Assembly: GCF_021300775.1 (NCBI RefSeq)
Contig: NZ_JAJTJP010000001.1
Coordinates: 372,001-436,000 of the forward strand
Direction: 5' to 3'
DNA: 64,000 nt
Source: Parvimonas micra
Lineage (GTDB): Bacteria > Bacillota > Clostridia > Tissierellales > Peptoniphilaceae
The stretch's first letter is position 1. Each line of letters begins with the position of its first letter. The notes below the pieces were generated by a model. It had not been told where the DNA came from. It saw only the letters and a list, made by a program, of their open reading frames with translations, and did not search any database. Below, piece by piece: positions 8,531 to 15,658 of the stretch. The position numbers and the translations under genes were made by a program.

Positions 8531-9262
8531 ATGTACAATAGATTTTCTTATATTTATGATGATCTTATGAAAAGGCAAGTAGACTACGAACTACTTGCCT
8601 CTAATCTTATAAAAATTTGTCAACAATATCAAATAGATGTAAAAAATGTATTAGAGTGTGGTATGGGAAGTGGAAACTTAACAGAAACTCTATTAAAAAG
8701 AGGATTTAATGTTGATGGTTTTGATATTTCTGATGAAATGTTATCTATAGCATATAATAAATTAATAGATTATAAGAATGTAAATATTTTAAAAGGTGAT
8801 ATTAGAACTTTTATGTCTAGTAAAAAATATGATTTAATATGTTGTTTTTTTGATGTTTTAAATTATATAAAAACAATAGATGAAATTGATCTTTTTTTAA
8901 AAAATGCAAAAAAACAGATGAATGAAAATTCTATTTTAATGTTTGATATTAATACAGAATATAAACTTAAAGAATACTTAGGGAATAATACTTTTGTATA
9001 CGAAGAAGAAGATTTTTTTTATGTTTGGAGAAACTATATCAAAAAAAATTACATTGATTTTGAAATTGATTTTTTTATAAAAAATAAAAATAATACTTAT
9101 GAAAAAATTAAAGAATTTCAGAGACAATATATACACTCAGAAAATGATATAATCCAATTATTTGAAAAAAACGAATTGAAAATTATGGATATTAAGGATT
9201 TTGAAACTTTCCAAAATAAAGAAAAAACAACATATAGAACATTATTTATATTAAAAATTTAA
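8531..9262 (+). CDS. Class I SAM-dependent methyltransferase, substrate unknown
   Basis: A 243-residue Rossmann-fold methyltransferase. Motif I (ECGMGSGN) is at residues 42-49, the acidic end of strand 2 is the D of GFDISDEM, and a DIRTF segment follows near residue 95. The N-terminus (MYNRFSYIYDDLM) resembles small free-standing methyltransferases often found in Firmicute housekeeping operons, so the substrate cannot be named. The start ATG lies 2 nt after the hpt stop; the ATCATG context lacks a good Shine-Dalgarno, implying coupling to hpt. A perfect 10-bp inverted repeat sits within codons 15-24. A new promoter directly after the stop ends the unit. Confidence 0.85.
   Translation: MYNRFSYIYDDLMKRQVDYELLASNLIKICQQYQIDVKNVLECGMGSGNLTETLLKRGFNVDGFDISDEMLSIAYNKLIDYKNVNILKGDIRTFMSSKKYDLICCFFDVLNYIKTIDEIDLFLKNAKKQMNENSILMFDINTEYKLKEYLGNNTFVYEEEDFFYVWRNYIKKNYIDFEIDFFIKNKNNTYEKIKEFQRQYIHSENDIIQLFEKNELKIMDIKDFETFQNKEKTTYRTLFILKI
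8573..8600 (+). repeat. Perfect 10-bp inverted repeat inside the methyltransferase gene
   Basis: AGGCAAGTAG (8573-8582) and CTACTTGCCT (8591-8600) flank an 8-nt loop, about 40 nt into the coding sequence. No T run follows, so it is not a terminator. It could slow ribosomes or be an RNase target, or be chance. Confidence 0.6.
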
Positions 9263-9263
9263 T

Positions 9264-9292
9264 TTGACAAAATTATATAGTAAGTATATAAT
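9264..9292 (+). promoter_or_regulatory. Consensus promoter of the DUF819-OsmC operon
   Basis: TTGACA (9264-9269), 17 nt, TATAAT (9287-9292): a perfect match to the housekeeping sigma consensus, beginning 2 nt after the methyltransferase stop. Confidence 0.85.
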
Positions 9293-9340
9293 TAAAAAGG
9301 ATGTGAAAAGCATTCCATATATTTTTAAGGAGGTTTATAT

Positions 9341-10606
9341 ATGTTTTTTTTAACAGAAGAAGTGGCAAAACAACAATATTGGTCACTTATTAAAATTGAT
9401 AATACATTAGTGCTTTTAGCTATACTTTGTGCAATAGCCGCATTTAGTATTTATCTAGAACAAACATACAGCTGGGCTGGTAAAGTAACTGGATGTATTT
9501 TAGCATTAGCTTTTACAATGTTTTTATCAAATGTGAAAATTATTCCTGCTGAAGACACTAAAGCCTATGATATTGTCTGGGGTTGGGTAGTACCGCTTGC
9601 AATTCCTATGCTTCTATTTAAAGCAGATTTAAAGAAGGTTTGGAAAGAATCAGGTAGAATAATTGGTATCTATTTACTTAGCGGTTTAGGTACTATTTTA
9701 GGAGCTTTTGTAGCCTTTTTCTTATTAAGAAGTTTTATTCCAGAGCTTTATAAGTTAAGCGCAATGATGGTAGGAACTTATACAGGTGGTAGTATGAACT
9801 TAACTGCTATGTCAGACGCATTTCCTTTAAATGATAAAGGTTTACTTGGATCTGCAGTTGTAGCTGATAACTTATTTATGGGAATATATTTTGTTAGTTT
9901 AACAATAATACCTACAATGAAGTTCTTTAGAAAACATTATACTCATCCTTATGAAGATGAAATGGAAAAATTAGGGAATGTTGGTGAAAATAAATCTGCT
10001 CAATTTTGGGCAAAAAAAGATATTTCTTTATTAGATGTTGCAAAAGTTATTTCTATATCATTTGCAATAGTTGCAATTTCTACAGAATTAGGTGGATTTA
10101 TTTCTGGATTTAAACCAGATACTACTTCAATGGGAACTGGCTTAAAATTCTTAGTCGATTTATTATTTGGATTAGTAGGTAGTAAATATCTATTAATGAC
10201 TACTATTACTGTAATTTTAGCAACTTATACAAAGATTTTATCTAAAATTTCTGGTGCTGATGAAATTGGAACTTATTTGATTCACATATTCTTTGGTGCT
10301 ATTGGTGCCCCAGCTTCTATAGAAATAATTCTTAAGAAAGCACCATGGTTATTAGTATTTTGTATAATTATTGTAGTTATTAATATGATTGTTTCTTTCA
10401 TTTTTGGTAAAATTTTCAAATATTCAGTTGAAGAAATTTGTATAGCATCAAATGCTAATATTGGTGGACCTACAACTGCGGCAGCACTAGCTATTGCAAG
10501 AGGATGGAATCAATTAGTTGTACCAGGAATGTTAGTTGGTATCCTAGGATATGTTATCGGTAATTATTATGGTGTATTTATTGGTAATATATTAAAATTG
10601 TTTTAA
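9341..10606 (+). CDS. DUF819 family multi-pass membrane protein
   Basis: An integral membrane protein of 421 residues with roughly ten to twelve hydrophobic segments. It belongs to DUF819 (YjcL-like), a family of putative transporters of unknown substrate. Diagnostic stretches are PLAIPMLLFKADLKK near residue 86, the TGGSMNL segment near residue 150 and the matching GGPTTAAALA near 380, an internal-repeat arrangement like that of carboxylate/anion transporters. ATG 9341 follows a strong AAGGAGGT (9327-9334) and a consensus promoter, so it is probably well expressed. An OsmC-type gene follows after 2 nt. The transported substrate is unknown; the pairing hints at a thiol or organic-acid context, which is inference. 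Confidence 0.85.
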   Translation: MFFLTEEVAKQQYWSLIKIDNTLVLLAILCAIAAFSIYLEQTYSWAGKVTGCILALAFTMFLSNVKIIPAEDTKAYDIVWGWVVPLAIPMLLFKADLKKVWKESGRIIGIYLLSGLGTILGAFVAFFLLRSFIPELYKLSAMMVGTYTGGSMNLTAMSDAFPLNDKGLLGSAVVADNLFMGIYFVSLTIIPTMKFFRKHYTHPYEDEMEKLGNVGENKSAQFWAKKDISLLDVAKVISISFAIVAISTELGGFISGFKPDTTSMGTGLKFLVDLLFGLVGSKYLLMTTITVILATYTKILSKISGADEIGTYLIHIFFGAIGAPASIEIILKKAPWLLVFCIIIVVINMIVSFIFGKIFKYSVEEICIASNANIGGPTTAAALAIARGWNQLVVPGMLVGILGYVIGNYYGVFIGNILKLF

Positions 10607-10608
10607 TT

Positions 10609-11034
10609 ATGATTTGTGCAATTAAATTAGAAAAAAATGGAGAAATGGTATTAACTAGTAATGGTCAAAAAATTATTACTGATAGTGTAAAATGTAAAGA
10701 ATTAAATTCTGGTTTTATGACTCCAGGAGCAATGTTTATGGGAGCACTAGCTGGTTGTAAGGTTTTAACTTTTATTAAAGCATCAAAGTATTATAATATT
10801 AATTTTGAAGATTTAAGTATAGAAATTGAAGCTGATGTAGTAAATACTGATTACATTGATGATACTCCATTTAGAAATCAAGAATATTCAGAAATTAGAA
10901 CGAAGTACACTTTAAAAACAGATGTTAATATAAGTGAAATTGAAAAAATAATTAATCTTGCAAGTAAATTTTGTACAGTAAATTTAGCTATTGATAAAGA
11001 TATTAAACAAGAACACTATATTGAAATTATATAA
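10609..11034 (+). CDS. OsmC/Ohr family protein
   Basis: A 141-residue OsmC-fold protein. Members reduce organic hydroperoxides with a Cys pair or bind thiol-reactive compounds. The two expected cysteines are present: one in ALAGCKVL at about residue 47 and one in SKFCTVN at about residue 125. The ATG lies 2 nt after the DUF819 stop and has no Shine-Dalgarno of its own, so translation depends on coupling. A terminator follows. It is a two-gene operon with the DUF819 protein. Confidence 0.85.
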   Translation: MICAIKLEKNGEMVLTSNGQKIITDSVKCKELNSGFMTPGAMFMGALAGCKVLTFIKASKYYNINFEDLSIEIEADVVNTDYIDDTPFRNQEYSEIRTKYTLKTDVNISEIEKIINLASKFCTVNLAIDKDIKQEHYIEII

Positions 11035-11040
11035 AAATAA

Positions 11041-11071
11041 AAATCACGGATTTCATATTCGTGATTTTTTT
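11041..11071 (+). terminator. Terminator after the OsmC gene
   Basis: Stem AAATCACG/CGTGATTT (11041-11048 and 11060-11067) followed by a T tract. Confidence 0.8.
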
Positions 11072-11086
11072 GTTTTATTTATTATC

Positions 11087-11115
11087 TTTACAATAACTGC
11101 TATAAATGGTATAAT
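11087..11115 (+). promoter_or_regulatory. Promoter of the surface-protein gene
   Basis: TTTACA (11087-11092), 17 nt, TATAAT (11110-11115) with extended -10 TGG. Confidence 0.75.
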
Positions 11116-11142
11116 TACACATATTAGTAGTTGGAGGAGAAT

Positions 11143-12516
11143 ATGAAAAAAAGATTTTTAATTGCATTAATGTCCTGCTGTTTATTATTCAATAATATAA
11201 ATGTAACTAAAGCTGAAGATAATAATTTAAATGATAATTATAGAATTTATGAGCTATTTAATATATCAGATACAAAAAATATAGAATTAACTGGAGAGTC
11301 AACAATTGACTTTTCAAATACTGATAAAAATGAAAACAAATTAGAAGGAATATATAAAGCAGATTATACATTAAGAAGTACTAATAACGGAAATTCTACT
11401 TTAAAAATGGGAATAACTTTTAATAGTAGTATCGAAAATTTAAGTAAATTTTCACTTAAGATGGATGGTGCTGAAATTCCATACTCATTTAAATTTCTTA
11501 ATGATAAATTCAAGTCTCCTACTGGTACTGAATTTTATAAAGAAATAATAGGAAATATAGATTCTCAAATTTATGAACCTGTAAATTTCAAAAAAGAAGA
11601 TGTAGGAGTTCTAAGAAAGTTTAACTTAGAATCAAGTAACACTGAAAATTTAAAATATAAAATTACTATAAAGTATTCTACTGATAAAACAAAGTTATTT
11701 TTATCAGGTGGAGAAGATTTAAAGGTAGAGGAAAATAAGAGTAATAAAACTTTAATATTAACTCATGAATTTAGTGGTAAGAGTAAAACACCTATTTTAT
11801 ATACAATTGGAAGTGATGTAAATATAACAACAAAAGTATACTCAGGGGATAAGGAAATTAATTCTGGATATAAAGAAAATATAGATAAAACGTCAGTAAA
11901 TGTCGAAAATTTCTTAAAAAATTTATTCTTAGGGGAAATTCCTGAGAATGTTAGACAAAGATTTTCTGAAGACAATTTATATGAAATTTTTGTTGAAAAT
12001 TTTGATAAAATAATAGGTGGTAGTGGCTATGATAGTTTGGGAGTTTTAAAAGCTACAGCAGACAAGCAAATTGTGGTTACTTTTGAAACTACTATAGAAC
12101 CAAAAGTTGAAAAAAAACTAAGTGTCGAATATCCAATATCATCTACACTAACTACTATAAATAATATAAATGTTATGAAATTAAATATAGAAAGCTCACC
12201 ATTTTCTACATTTGATAATTTTAAAAGTTTTAAGTATACTTTTAAAGGAAATGAAGATTATAAATATATTATTAATTCTAACACAAAATATACAAATACA
12301 AAAAATGGTTCTGAAATAACTTTATCTAAAGCTCCTATTGAGTTAATTACAAATTTAGTATATAAAGAAAGATATGTAAAAGGAATTAGTGAAAAGGAAT
12401 CAAAATCTTATACTAAGTTAGCGATTATTATCCTTGGAATTTCTGAGGTTGCAGGGGTATTATATTTGAAGAATGTTTATTTTAAGGATAAAAAATCTAA
12501 TAAAAGAAAAAGATAA
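11143..12516 (+). CDS. Secreted, C-terminally membrane-anchored protein of unknown function
   Basis: A 457-residue protein I do not recognise. It has a Sec signal peptide (MKKR, a hydrophobic stretch about residues 4-20, cleavage probably near the Lys-Ala-Glu at about 28). A ~390-residue Asn/Lys/Ser/Thr-rich exported region follows. A single hydrophobic segment near residues 428-448 ends in a Lys/Arg-rich tail (KDKKSNKRKR). This is a type I membrane topology with most of the chain outside the cell, without LPXTG. The exported part is rich in predicted beta-strand (alternating polar/hydrophobic) and contains almost no Cys. The start ATG 11143 follows TTGGAGGAG. It has its own promoter and terminator, so it is a stand-alone gene. 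Confidence 0.75.
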   Translation: MKKRFLIALMSCCLLFNNINVTKAEDNNLNDNYRIYELFNISDTKNIELTGESTIDFSNTDKNENKLEGIYKADYTLRSTNNGNSTLKMGITFNSSIENLSKFSLKMDGAEIPYSFKFLNDKFKSPTGTEFYKEIIGNIDSQIYEPVNFKKEDVGVLRKFNLESSNTENLKYKITIKYSTDKTKLFLSGGEDLKVEENKSNKTLILTHEFSGKSKTPILYTIGSDVNITTKVYSGDKEINSGYKENIDKTSVNVENFLKNLFLGEIPENVRQRFSEDNLYEIFVENFDKIIGGSGYDSLGVLKATADKQIVVTFETTIEPKVEKKLSVEYPISSTLTTINNINVMKLNIESSPFSTFDNFKSFKYTFKGNEDYKYIINSNTKYTNTKNGSEITLSKAPIELITNLVYKERYVKGISEKESKSYTKLAIIILGISEVAGVLYLKNVYFKDKKSNKRKR

Positions 12517-12549
12517 AATCGAAAATCATTTTCGATTTTTTTTTTTTAT
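12517..12549 (+). terminator. Terminator after the surface-protein gene
   Basis: AAATCGAAAA (from 12516) pairs with TTTTCGATTT (12529-12538) around a TCA loop, then a long T run. It overlaps the stop codon by one base. Confidence 0.85.
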
Positions 12550-12612
12550 TGCATTTGCAACATAAATTAATTATAAAATATAGTAATATAGATATATTAT
12601 AAGGAGGTAAAT

Positions 12613-13830
12613 ATGAGTAAAATAAATTTTGATGATAAATTATATAATATTTTAAATGGTAATGAAAAACTTTTACAGTTTTTTATTAATAATGGTTTTG
12701 ACCAATTAAAGAACGAAAAAATGTTACAAACAATGGGAAAAATGGTTTCTTTAAATATGGCTTTAAAAGTTAGAGGAATAAACAAAGAAGCTTTTGAAGA
12801 AAAATTAAATATGTTTTTAAATGATGAACATAGTGCTGTTGATAAATCATTAGTCGAAGAGAAAGAACTAAAAGGAGATGTAATAGTTAAAGGAGTATTA
12901 CCATGTCCATTAAAAATTCCTATTCTAGAGGCATTTGATAAATTTATTGAAGATCAAAAGAATAATGGGTTAGATATTGGTTATGAATTAAAATCAGCAA
13001 ACTTAGGAATTGATTGGATTGAATCAGATATAAATTCTAAAGATATTGATAAAGTAGCTGATATTATGATTTCAGCTGGTTTTGAACTATTTTTTGATAA
13101 AGAAAAATTTTAAGAGTTCTTTAAAAATGATAGTTTTTATGTTGAACCAAGAGAATTTAATAAAGATTTTGATAATGAAAAAATTTGTTTAAAAGATCCA
13201 AAGAATATATATGATATTATAGCTGTAGTTCCATGTGTATTTTTAGTAAACGAAAATAATCTTAATGGAAAAAAAATACCAACTTCATGGGAAGAATTAT
13301 TATTTAGTGGAAACTATAATGATAGTGTAGCTATACCATTATCAGATTTAGATATGTTTAATGCATTAGTTGTAACTATTTTCTCAAAATGGGGAATAGA
13401 AGGAATCAAAGCATTAGCAAAAGTATATAAAAAGAGCTTACATCCTGCTGAGATGGTAAAGAAAAAAGGAGATTCGAAAAATAATCCTATAGTTAGTATT
13501 ACACCGTATTTCTTTACACAAATGGTTTCTAGAAGCTCAGCATTAAAGGTTGTTTGGCCTAAAGATGGAGCTATAGTAAGTCCTGTATTTATAATGACAA
13601 AAAAAGATAATGAAAAAGCTAAAACTGTAGTAGAATTCTTTAAAAATAGTAGTGTTGGTAAAATACTTTCATCAAATGGTAAATTTCCAACTACTGTTAA
13701 AGGTGTAGATAATTTATTAGAAGATAATAATGGATTTTTATTCTGTGGATGGGATTATATTCATAACAATGATATAGTAAAAATTATGAAAGAATCTGAA
13801 AAATTATTTAATGAAGAAATTTTAAAATAG
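12613..13830 (+). pseudogene. DUF1858 plus ABC substrate-binding-like protein, interrupted by in-frame TAA at codon 167
   Basis: Reading from ATG 12613 (AAGGAGGT at 12601-12608) gives 166 residues. An in-frame TAA at 13111-13113 follows, and the frame then stays open to TAG 13828-13830, for 405 codons. The first ~65 residues resemble DUF1858 (NGFDQLKNE...MLQTMGKMVSLNMALKVRGI). The rest resembles a periplasmic-binding-protein fold, starting at KGVLPCPLKIPILEAF and running through the stop (IIAVVPCVFLVN after it). No signal peptide or lipobox is present, so the intact ancestor looks cytoplasmic. The second half has no ribosome binding site before its first ATG (13354), so it is probably silent. 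The two following genes are intact. A single substitution, or a base-calling error, would explain the stop. Confidence 0.75.
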
Positions 13831-13838
13831 AGGTTAAT

Positions 13839-14540
13839 ATGAATTTAGTAGTAGTATCTGGTCCTCCTTCATCAGGAAAGACTAGTGTTATAGTAAAAAC
13901 AATCGAAAATCTAAAAAATAGAGGAATTAAAGCGGGTGTAGTAAAATTTGACTGTTTGTATACAGATGATGATTTAATCTACGAAAAAAATAACATATTA
14001 GTTAGAAAAGGGCTTTCAGGTGCTTTATGTCCAGATCATTTTTTTGTATCCAATATAGAAGAAGTTGTACAATGGGGAATTAGTAATGATTTAGACATTT
14101 TAATTACTGAATCTGCTGGACTTTGTAATAGATGTTCCCCTTATATAAAAAATATTAAAGCTGTTTGTGTTATTGATAATCTTTCAGGAATTAATACACC
14201 TAAAAAAATTGGTCCAATGCTAAAAAGTGCAGATTATGTAGTTATAACGAAAGGTGATATAGTATCACAAGCTGAAAGAGAAGTATTTTCTTCAAGGGTA
14301 GCTTCTGTAAATCCAAGTGCAATTGTTATGAATATTAATGGGCTTACTGGTCAAGGAACATATGAATTAAGTACTTTATTATTTGATGAAGATAATTCAA
14401 TTAGTACAGTAAATGGAATGGAATTAAAATTTGCAATGCCAACTGCTTTATGTTCTTACTGTTTAGGAGAAAAGAAAATAGGTGCAAAATATCAAATGGG
14501 AAATATTAAAAAAATGAAATTGGAGGATAGAAATGCATAA
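13839..14540 (+). CDS. P-loop GTPase/ATPase with conserved Cys pairs (HypB/CobW/CooC-like)
   Basis: A 233-residue soluble SIMIBI-type nucleotidase. The P-loop GPPSSGKT is at residues 8-15. A Walker-B-like ILITESAGLCNRC follows, with Glu91 and Cys96/Cys99. VITKGD at 135-140 resembles the guanine-specificity motif. Further cysteines are Cys39, Cys64 and a C-terminal CSYC pair (205/208). The fold and Cys pairs recall metal-insertion GTPases such as HypB, but the His-rich metal store is absent. It starts 8 nt after the broken binding-protein gene with GAGGT ahead of it, and overlaps the ABC gene by 8 nt. The partner and substrate are unknown; a role in handling a metal or cofactor in the cytoplasm is inference. 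Confidence 0.8.
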   Translation: MNLVVVSGPPSSGKTSVIVKTIENLKNRGIKAGVVKFDCLYTDDDLIYEKNNILVRKGLSGALCPDHFFVSNIEEVVQWGISNDLDILITESAGLCNRCSPYIKNIKAVCVIDNLSGINTPKKIGPMLKSADYVVITKGDIVSQAEREVFSSRVASVNPSAIVMNINGLTGQGTYELSTLLFDEDNSISTVNGMELKFAMPTALCSYCLGEKKIGAKYQMGNIKKMKLEDRNA

Positions 14541-15537
14541 TTTAAAAATTAAAGAATTAATAGAAAAATATCCTTTTGTTGAAGTTTTCTTTGAAGAAAA
14601 TAATTTTGATATTTCAAATAGTAAACATTTGTCATTTGCAGAATATTTACATTCTTATTCAGAAGATGATAAAGAAGAGTTAGCAATTGATGAAAATTTA
14701 CTTTGTGAATCACTTAATATCTATATAAATCAGATGAAAAGTTTTTTAGGATTAGAAGATAATGAAGTAAACTCCATTACTTTACTTGCTGGAACAGATA
14801 AATTTGGTAATAAGGAAAATTACGATGAATTTATAGTAAATAAATCAGAAATAATTTCAATAGTTGGTCCAACAGGAAGTGGAAAGTCAAGACTATTAGG
14901 AGATATTGAATGGGTAGCAGATAGAGATACTCCTACTAATAGAAAAATTTTAATAAATGGGAAAGATGCTGATAAAAAATGGAGATTAAGTGCTAATAAT
15001 AAATTAGTTTCCCAACTTTCTCAAAATATGAATTTTGTTATGGACTTAACAGCATATGAGTTTATAGAACTTCATGCAAAAAGTAGAATGGTTGAAAATG
15101 AAGAAGAAATAATTAATAAAATAATTGCTGAAGCAAATAAACTTGCTGGAGAAAAATTCGACTTAAATACACCAATAACTTCATTGAGTGGAGGCCAGTC
15201 AAGAGCATTAATGATTGCTGATACAGCAATTTTAAGTTCATCACCGATTGTTTTAATTGATGAAATTGAAAATGCAGGAATTGATAGAAAAAAAGCGTTA
15301 GATTTATTAGTAAGTGAAAATAAAATAGTTTTAATGGCAACGCATGATCCAATATTAGCTTTAATCGCTGATAAAAGAATTGTAATAAATAATGGAGCTA
15401 TAGTTGCAATACATGAAACTACTAATGAGGAAAAGAAATTACTTTTAGATCTTGAGAAAATGGATAATGTTATTCAAGATTTAAGAAAAGAATTAAGATA
15501 TGGCAATTCACTTTCCAATTTTGAAATAACATTATAA
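14533..15537 (+). CDS. ABC-type ATPase with N-terminal DUF1858-like domain, no permease partner
   Basis: A 334-residue soluble ABC ATPase. Residues 1-~75 form a small helical domain resembling DUF1858 (LKIKELIEKYPFVEVFFEENNFDI). After it come Walker A GPTGSGKS (112-119), Q-loop around Gln161/Gln164, signature LSGGQ (218-222), Walker B ending in Asp243-Glu244 and H-loop His271. No transmembrane segments are present, and no permease gene is near. The IDEIENAGID segment resembles ABC ATPases of non-transport type more than importers. The start ATG 14533 follows TGGAGGAT and overlaps the GTPase gene by 8 nt. With the two genes before it this makes a compact three-gene unit whose function I cannot name. 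Confidence 0.82.
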   Translation: MHNLKIKELIEKYPFVEVFFEENNFDISNSKHLSFAEYLHSYSEDDKEELAIDENLLCESLNIYINQMKSFLGLEDNEVNSITLLAGTDKFGNKENYDEFIVNKSEIISIVGPTGSGKSRLLGDIEWVADRDTPTNRKILINGKDADKKWRLSANNKLVSQLSQNMNFVMDLTAYEFIELHAKSRMVENEEEIINKIIAEANKLAGEKFDLNTPITSLSGGQSRALMIADTAILSSSPIVLIDEIENAGIDRKKALDLLVSENKIVLMATHDPILALIADKRIVINNGAIVAIHETTNEEKKLLLDLEKMDNVIQDLRKELRYGNSLSNFEITL

Positions 15538-15553
15538 AACTATTGAATTTTTT

Positions 15554-15581
15554 AAAAGGAGAAATTTTAATTTCTCCTTTT
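15554..15581 (+). terminator. Terminator of the three-gene module
   Basis: An 11-bp stem AAAAGGAGAAA/TTTCTCCTTTT with loop TTTTAA; the T tract is short. Confidence 0.65.
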
Positions 15582-15596
15582 ATATTGCAAAAAATG

Positions 15597-15605
15597 TGGT
15601 ATAAT
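15597..15605 (+). promoter_or_regulatory. Extended -10 promoter of the U32 gene
   Basis: TGG directly precedes TATAAT (15600-15605). No acceptable -35 at 16-18 nt; TTGCAA at 15585 is too close. Confidence 0.5.
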
Positions 15606-15658
15606 AAACATGTCTTTACACATTTTATAAAGATATAATTTTTATTGAGAGGAATTTT

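Noticed and set aside
13111-13113. Recoding of the stop (Sec or pyrrolysine) in the DUF1858 gene
   Set aside because: The codon is TAA; Sec uses TGA and pyrrolysine TAG. A nonsense change is simpler. The same holds for 31236-31238.
15585-15605. TTGCAA as -35 for the U32 gene
   Set aside because: Only 9 nt from the TATAAT; the extended -10 alone is the better explanation.
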